A stretch of 10,046 nucleotides of DNA from Rhodobacteraceae bacterium UBA6273 (lineage in GTDB: Bacteria; Pseudomonadota; Alphaproteobacteria; Rhodobacterales; Rhodobacteraceae): the NCBI GenBank assembly GCA_002440625.1, contig DJUV01000325.1, positions 1 through 10,046 of the forward strand. The letters are read 5' to 3'. The notes beneath the pieces were generated by a model. It did no database searches. It was not told the origin of the DNA and saw only the letters and a program-made list of their open reading frames with translations. Of the stretch, positions 7,133 through 10,046 are shown piece after piece. Both the position numbers and the translations under genes were made by a program. How positions within the stretch are numbered: position 1 is the first letter of the stretch; each line of letters begins with the position of its first letter.

Positions 7133-7944
7133 AGCTGACCCTATCGGCCACAATCGGCATCTGCCTCACCGCGCTCTTTGTCCTCTCGGCGATCTTCGCG
7201 CCGTGGATCGCACCCTATCCGCTGGATCTCGCGGTGGGCGGCGTGTGGGAGGACCCGTCGTCGCAATACTGGCTCGGCACCGACACCATCGGGCGCGACA
7301 TCCTTTCGCGCCTGATCTACGGCGGCCAGATCACCATCTTCGTGGCGCTGGCATCCTCGCTTCTCGCGTTCTCGCTCGGGGCGTTCTTCGGCTTTCTCGC
7401 CGCGGTGAAGGGCGGCTGGACCGACCAGATCCTGAGCAGGATCGTCGACATGATGATGGCGATCCCGTCGCTGATCGTGGCACTGGTCATCCTCTCGGTC
7501 CTGCCGTTGAACCTGACCGTGCTGATCCTCGTCATGGGCATCCTCGATTCCACCCGCGTCTTCCGTCTGGCCCGTGCCGTGGCGATGGACATCGCGGTGA
7601 TGGACTATGTCGAGGCCGCGAAGCTCAGGGGCGAAGGGCAGGGTTGGGTGATCTTCCGCGAGATCCTGCCCAACGCGCTGTCGCCGCTGGTCGCCGAGTT
7701 CGGCCTGCGCTTCATCTTCGCGGTGCTCTTCATCTCCACGCTGTCCTTCCTCGGCCTTGGCATCCAGCCGCCGCTGGCCGACTGGGGAGGCATGGTGAAG
7801 GAGAACAAGGACGGCCTCATCTACGGCAAAGCGGCGGCGCTGATGCCCGCTGCCGCAATCGCCGCGCTGGCCATTTCGGTCAACCTTGTCGCCGACTGGG
7901 TGCTTGGCCGCACCACGAGCCTGAAAGGGGGACGCGGTGGCTGA
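7129..7944 (+). CDS. ABC importer inner-membrane permease, DppC/OppC type
   Basis: This is the second channel subunit, partner of the preceding DppB-like protein. The 271-residue protein has an N-terminal helix (about 4-24, ATIGICLTALFVLSAIFAPW). It is followed by the hallmark WLGTDTIGRDILSRLIYGG segment (about 45-66), found in nearly all DppC/OppC permeases. Several hydrophobic helices lead to the EAA coupling loop starting at Glu162 (EAAKLRGEGQGWVIFREILPNA) and a conserved end region FLGLGIQPPLADWGGMV. It is slightly shorter than many family members because the cytoplasmic N-terminal extension before helix 1 is almost absent. The start overlaps the previous stop in an ATGA arrangement, which supports coupled translation and equal subunit output. 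Confidence 0.92.
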   Translation: MKLTLSATIGICLTALFVLSAIFAPWIAPYPLDLAVGGVWEDPSSQYWLGTDTIGRDILSRLIYGGQITIFVALASSLLAFSLGAFFGFLAAVKGGWTDQILSRIVDMMMAIPSLIVALVILSVLPLNLTVLILVMGILDSTRVFRLARAVAMDIAVMDYVEAAKLRGEGQGWVIFREILPNALSPLVAEFGLRFIFAVLFISTLSFLGLGIQPPLADWGGMVKENKDGLIYGKAAALMPAAAIAALAISVNLVADWVLGRTTSLKGGRGG

Positions 7945-9574
7945 ACCATTGCTCGACGTCAGGAACCTCAAGATCGGCGCCACGGTCTATCCGCCGGGCG
8001 AGCCGCCAGAGGATATCACCATCGTCCACGGCGTGTCCTTCACGCTGGAAAAGGGCAAGGTCCTTGGCCTCATCGGCGAAAGCGGCGCCGGCAAATCCAC
8101 CATCGGGCTTTCCTCGATGGCCTTCGGCCGGGGTGGGGTGCGCATCACCGGCGGCGAGGTTTTCGTCAACGGGCGCGACATCCTGAAGCTTGACCACGGC
8201 GGGTTGCGCAAGCTGCGCGGCGACGAAGTCACCTACGTCGCGCAATCGGCGGCGGCGTCCTTCAACCCGGCCAAGACGCTGATGGAACAGGTGATCGAGA
8301 CCTGCCTGCTGCACGGGCTTTGCGACCGGGCCGAGGCGGAAAAGCGGGCTGTCACGTTCTTCAAGAAGCTCGGCCTGCCCAACCCGGAAACCTTCGGCAA
8401 CCGCTACCCGCACCAGGTCTCCGGCGGCCAGTTGCAGCGCGCGATGACGGCTATGGCACTTTGCCCGAAGCCCGACCTCGTGGTCTTTGACGAACCGACA
8501 ACCGCGCTCGACGTGACGACGCAGATCGACGTTCTGGCGGCGATCAAGGAGGCGATCCGCGATACCGGAGTGGCCGCCCTTTACATCACCCATGACCTTG
8601 CCGTGGTGGCGCAGGTGTCCGACCACATCATGGTGCTGCGGCACGGCAAGAAGGTCGAATACGGCACCACCAAGCAGATCATCGAGGACCCGCACGAGGA
8701 TTACACGCGGGCGCTGGTCTCGGTCCGCTCCATCGAGCATGAGGAAAAACAGCCGACGCCGAAGCCGGTGCTGAAGATCGAGAATGTGACGGCGCGCTAC
8801 CGGGGCACCAACTTCGACGTGTTGAAGAACATCTCGGTCGATCTTCACCCCGGCCAGACCCTTGCCGTCGTTGGCGAAAGCGGCTCGGGCAAGTCGACGC
8901 TCGCCCGCGTCATCACCGGCCTCTTGCCGCCCTCGGCGGGCCGCATCACCTTTGCCGGGCGCGAGTTATCGCGCGAACAGACCGCCCGGAAGCGCGACGA
9001 CCTGCGCGAGCTGCAGATGATCTACCAGATGGCGGACGTGGCGATGAACCCGCGCCATACCGTCGGCACGATCATCGGTCGGCCCTTGGAGTTCTACTTC
9101 GGCCTCAAGGGCGACGCGAAGAAGAAGCGGATACAGGAGCTTCTTGACGAGATCGAGATGGGCAAGGGCTTCATCGACCGCTATCCCGCCGAGCTTTCGG
9201 GCGGGCAGAAGCAGCGGGTCTGCATCGCCCGGGCGCTGGCCGCGAAGCCGAAGATGATCATCTGCGACGAGGTGACATCGGCGCTTGATCCTCTGGTCGC
9301 GGACGGCATCCTGAAGCTTCTCCTCAATCTTCAGAAGATCGAGCATGTGGCCTATCTCTTCATCACGCATGACCTTGCGACGGTGAAGGCCATCGCCGAT
9401 TCCATCGCGGTGATGTACCGGGGGCAAGTGGTGCGCTACGGCTCGAAGTCGGACGTGCTGGCGCCGCCCTTCGACGACTACACCGACCTCCTGCTGTCTT
9501 CCGTGCCGGAGATGCGGCTCGGCTGGCTGGAAGAGGTCATCGCGCACCGCAAGATGGAAAGTGCCGGGAACTGA
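7937..9574 (+). CDS. ABC importer ATPase with two fused nucleotide-binding domains (DppD-DppF fusion)
   Basis: This protein powers the importer. In one 545-residue chain it carries both ATPase domains that are separate DppD and DppF subunits in many bacteria. Domain 1 has Walker A G47-ESGAGK53-ST, signature SGGQ at 162-165, Walker B with Asp185-Glu186 (VVFDEPTTALD), and the switch-histidine segment YITHDLAVV. Domain 2 has Walker A G313-ESGSGK319-ST, signature SGGQ at 421-424, Walker B with Asp444-Glu445 (IICDEVTSALD), and FITHDLATV. In domain 2 the usual Pro after the catalytic Glu is Val; the catalytic residues are intact, so both sites look competent. The GTG start lies inside the end of the permease gene (8-nt overlap), with AAAGGGGGA about 5 nt upstream as a good ribosome binding site. 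Fusions of this kind are common in Dpp-class importers of alphaproteobacteria. Confidence 0.94.
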   Translation: MAEPLLDVRNLKIGATVYPPGEPPEDITIVHGVSFTLEKGKVLGLIGESGAGKSTIGLSSMAFGRGGVRITGGEVFVNGRDILKLDHGGLRKLRGDEVTYVAQSAAASFNPAKTLMEQVIETCLLHGLCDRAEAEKRAVTFFKKLGLPNPETFGNRYPHQVSGGQLQRAMTAMALCPKPDLVVFDEPTTALDVTTQIDVLAAIKEAIRDTGVAALYITHDLAVVAQVSDHIMVLRHGKKVEYGTTKQIIEDPHEDYTRALVSVRSIEHEEKQPTPKPVLKIENVTARYRGTNFDVLKNISVDLHPGQTLAVVGESGSGKSTLARVITGLLPPSAGRITFAGRELSREQTARKRDDLRELQMIYQMADVAMNPRHTVGTIIGRPLEFYFGLKGDAKKKRIQELLDEIEMGKGFIDRYPAELSGGQKQRVCIARALAAKPKMIICDEVTSALDPLVADGILKLLLNLQKIEHVAYLFITHDLATVKAIADSIAVMYRGQVVRYGSKSDVLAPPFDDYTDLLLSSVPEMRLGWLEEVIAHRKMESAGN

Positions 9575-9608
9575 GTGGACATACGGCGCGACGGAAACGC
9601 CCGGGCAA

Positions 9609-9632
9609 CGGCAGATGCCATCGCATCTGCCG
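9609..9632. repeat. Perfect 10-bp inverted repeat (hairpin 1)
   Basis: CGGCAGATGC (9609-9618) and GCATCTGCCG (9623-9632) surround the 4-nt loop CATC. It lies 35 nt after the stop of the ATPase gene. No T-run follows, so it is not a classical intrinsic terminator. It could protect the 3' end of the operon mRNA or be part of a larger structured element. Confidence 0.6.
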
Positions 9633-9655
9633 CGGTGGAACGGTGGGGCCGGGAC

Positions 9656-9680
9656 GCCCGGTGGCCCAAAGCCACCGGGC
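9656..9680. repeat. Perfect 10-bp inverted repeat (hairpin 2)
   Basis: GCCCGGTGGC (9656-9665) and GCCACCGGGC (9671-9680) enclose the 5-nt loop CCAAA. The stem is almost pure GC. Its right arm overlaps the left arm of the next, longer inverted repeat by four bases, so the two structures would compete in RNA. Confidence 0.6.
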
Positions 9681-9735
9681 AGCGCCCGCCCCGCCACCGG
9701 CGGGCGCTTCTCGCCCACCGGGACGGGCGCTGCCC
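9677..9735. repeat. Nested GC-rich palindromic element with a 12-bp outer stem
   Basis: The outer arms GGGCAGCGCCCG (9677-9688) and CGGGCGCTGCCC (9724-9735) pair perfectly over 12 bp. Inside, CCCGCC (9690-9695) pairs with GGCGGG (9699-9704) across a 3-nt loop. An alternative 10-bp pairing of AGCGCCCGCC (9681-9690) with GGCGGGCGCT (9699-9708) uses the same left arm. CCACCGG occurs three times in the cluster (from 9672, 9694 and 9715). The form resembles an intergenic palindromic repeat or a structured transcript end. Whether it is repeated elsewhere in the genome cannot be seen here. Confidence 0.55.
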
Positions 9736-9786
9736 TCCGTGGTCTTGGGTTGACGCGGTCTTGCGGCGGCGTTTCCACATGAGCGG

Positions 9787-9812
9787 GACGACGCCAGTGG
9801 CGCCGTCTTTTT
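9787..9812 (+). terminator. Probable intrinsic terminator after the transporter operon
   Basis: GACGACGCC (9787-9795) pairs with GGCGCCGTC (9799-9807), with one A/C mismatch in the middle and a 3-nt AGT loop. It is followed directly by TTTTT (9808-9812). This is the only place in the gap with a hairpin plus T-run. An outer pair TGAGCGG (9780-9786) / CCGCTCA (9813-9819) encloses the hairpin and its T-run, which is unusual for a plain terminator. It lies 213 nt past the ATPase stop and 59 nt before the next start, so it could end the operon or act as an attenuator in the leader of the next gene. Confidence 0.55.
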
Positions 9813-9870
9813 CCGCTCAAGGCTGGCGATGGGGCAATCACGTTAAGAACGAATACGGGTAGAGACAGAC

Positions 9871-10046
9871 ATGAACAGAAAACTCCTCCTCATCATCCTT
9901 GACGGGGTGCCCTACAGGAACTGGCGCCGCCTTTTCGGCAACCTTGAAGGCTGGGCCGCTTCGGGCGAGGCGCGGGTCTGGCGGATGCGGGCGGTGCTGC
10001 CCTCAACCTCGGCCTCTTGCTATGCCTCGATCCATACCGGGGTGAC
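9871..10046 (+). CDS. Type I phosphodiesterase / nucleotide pyrophosphatase-like protein (alkaline phosphatase superfamily; 3' end outside window)
   Basis: Only the first 58 codons are present. The protein opens MNRKLLLIILDGVPYRNW, the first beta strand ending in the metal-binding Asp11 of the alkaline phosphatase superfamily. After about 30 residues comes LPSTSASCYASIHTGV (43-58), which aligns with the nucleophile segment of type I phosphodiesterases/nucleotide pyrophosphatases (P-T-x-T-x-P-N-x-x-x-x-x-T-G). By that alignment Ser47 takes the place of the usual nucleophilic Thr; this is inference from a short stretch. Family members cleave phosphodiesters, phosphomonoesters or pyrophosphates in a two-metal site. 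The hydrophobic start is short and looks like a core strand rather than a signal peptide, so a cytoplasmic location is likely. The ribosome binding site is weak (AGAG about 6 nt upstream). It may belong to the same locus as the transporter, although a terminator-like hairpin lies between them. Confidence 0.75.
   Translation, partial: MNRKLLLIILDGVPYRNWRRLFGNLEGWAASGEARVWRMRAVLPSTSASCYASIHTGV

Noticed and set aside
6086..7153. A 355-codon minus-strand open frame opposite the first permease gene
   Set aside because: Its His/Asp/Arg-rich repeats are the mirror of hydrophobic codons in the permease; no domain or ribosome binding site supports it.
7880..8848. A 322-codon minus-strand open frame opposite the ATPase gene
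   Set aside because: It is a shadow of the ATPase reading frame and has no domain signature; the sense strand carries complete Walker and signature motifs.
9575..9862. A 95-codon plus-strand open frame starting with GTG right after the ATPase stop
   Set aside because: It runs through all the perfect hairpins and the terminator, has no ribosome binding site of its own beyond the end of the ATPase gene, and its product (Arg/Ala/Trp-rich) resembles nothing recognisable. The inverted repeats explain the sequence better.
1..10046. Search for CRISPR arrays, tRNA/rRNA genes, insertion sequences, phage genes and toxin-antitoxin pairs
   Set aside because: No regularly spaced repeats, tRNA-like cloverleaf with the conserved T-arm, transposase motif or short two-gene toxin cassette was found on either strand by eye.

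Overview
The window is a gene-dense, GC-rich bacterial stretch with little intergenic space. Protein types and composition point to an alphaproteobacterium, most likely of the Rhodobacterales or a relative: a GH13 alpha-glucosidase, a BetC-type choline sulfatase, a CocE/NonD-type hydrolase, and a Dpp/Opp-type transporter with a Tat-exported binding protein and a fused double ATPase. That placement rests on gene content and base composition only. No tRNA, rRNA, CRISPR array, transposase or integrase was seen.

Layout. Positions 1-738 (+) hold the 3' part of an alpha-glucosidase. It ends tail-to-tail, with no gap, against a choline sulfatase on the minus strand (739-2271). About 210 bp of divergent control region follows, containing a near-palindrome just before the next ribosome binding site. 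Then comes a plus-strand block: a CocE/NonD-family serine hydrolase (2483-4468); a 109-bp gap with a small palindrome and a weak possible promoter; and a compact ABC importer. The importer consists of a binding protein (4578-6164), two permeases (6164-7132 and 7129-7944) and a two-domain ATPase (7937-9574). The four transporter genes are joined by stop/start overlaps of 1, 4 and 8 nt, so they form one translationally coupled unit. A 296-bp non-coding stretch (9575-9870) holds a cluster of perfect inverted repeats and a terminator-like hairpin. The last gene (9871 to the window end) is the N-terminal part of a type I phosphodiesterase/alkaline-phosphatase-superfamily enzyme.

How the genes may work together. 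The transporter is complete and of the peptide/opine/nickel importer class. It sits immediately downstream of a hydrolase whose family cleaves esters, amides or X-Pro peptides, and it is flanked by a sulfate-ester hydrolase and a probable phosphodiester/phosphate-ester hydrolase. A reasonable inference is a nutrient-scavenging locus in which small amide-, ester- or sulfate-conjugated compounds are imported and hydrolysed. The true substrate cannot be read from the sequence. The alpha-glucosidase probably belongs to a separate sugar-utilisation operon that ends at position 738. I do not see a clearly unprecedented system. The least explained parts are the hairpin cluster at 9609-9735 and the choice of hydrolases around one importer.
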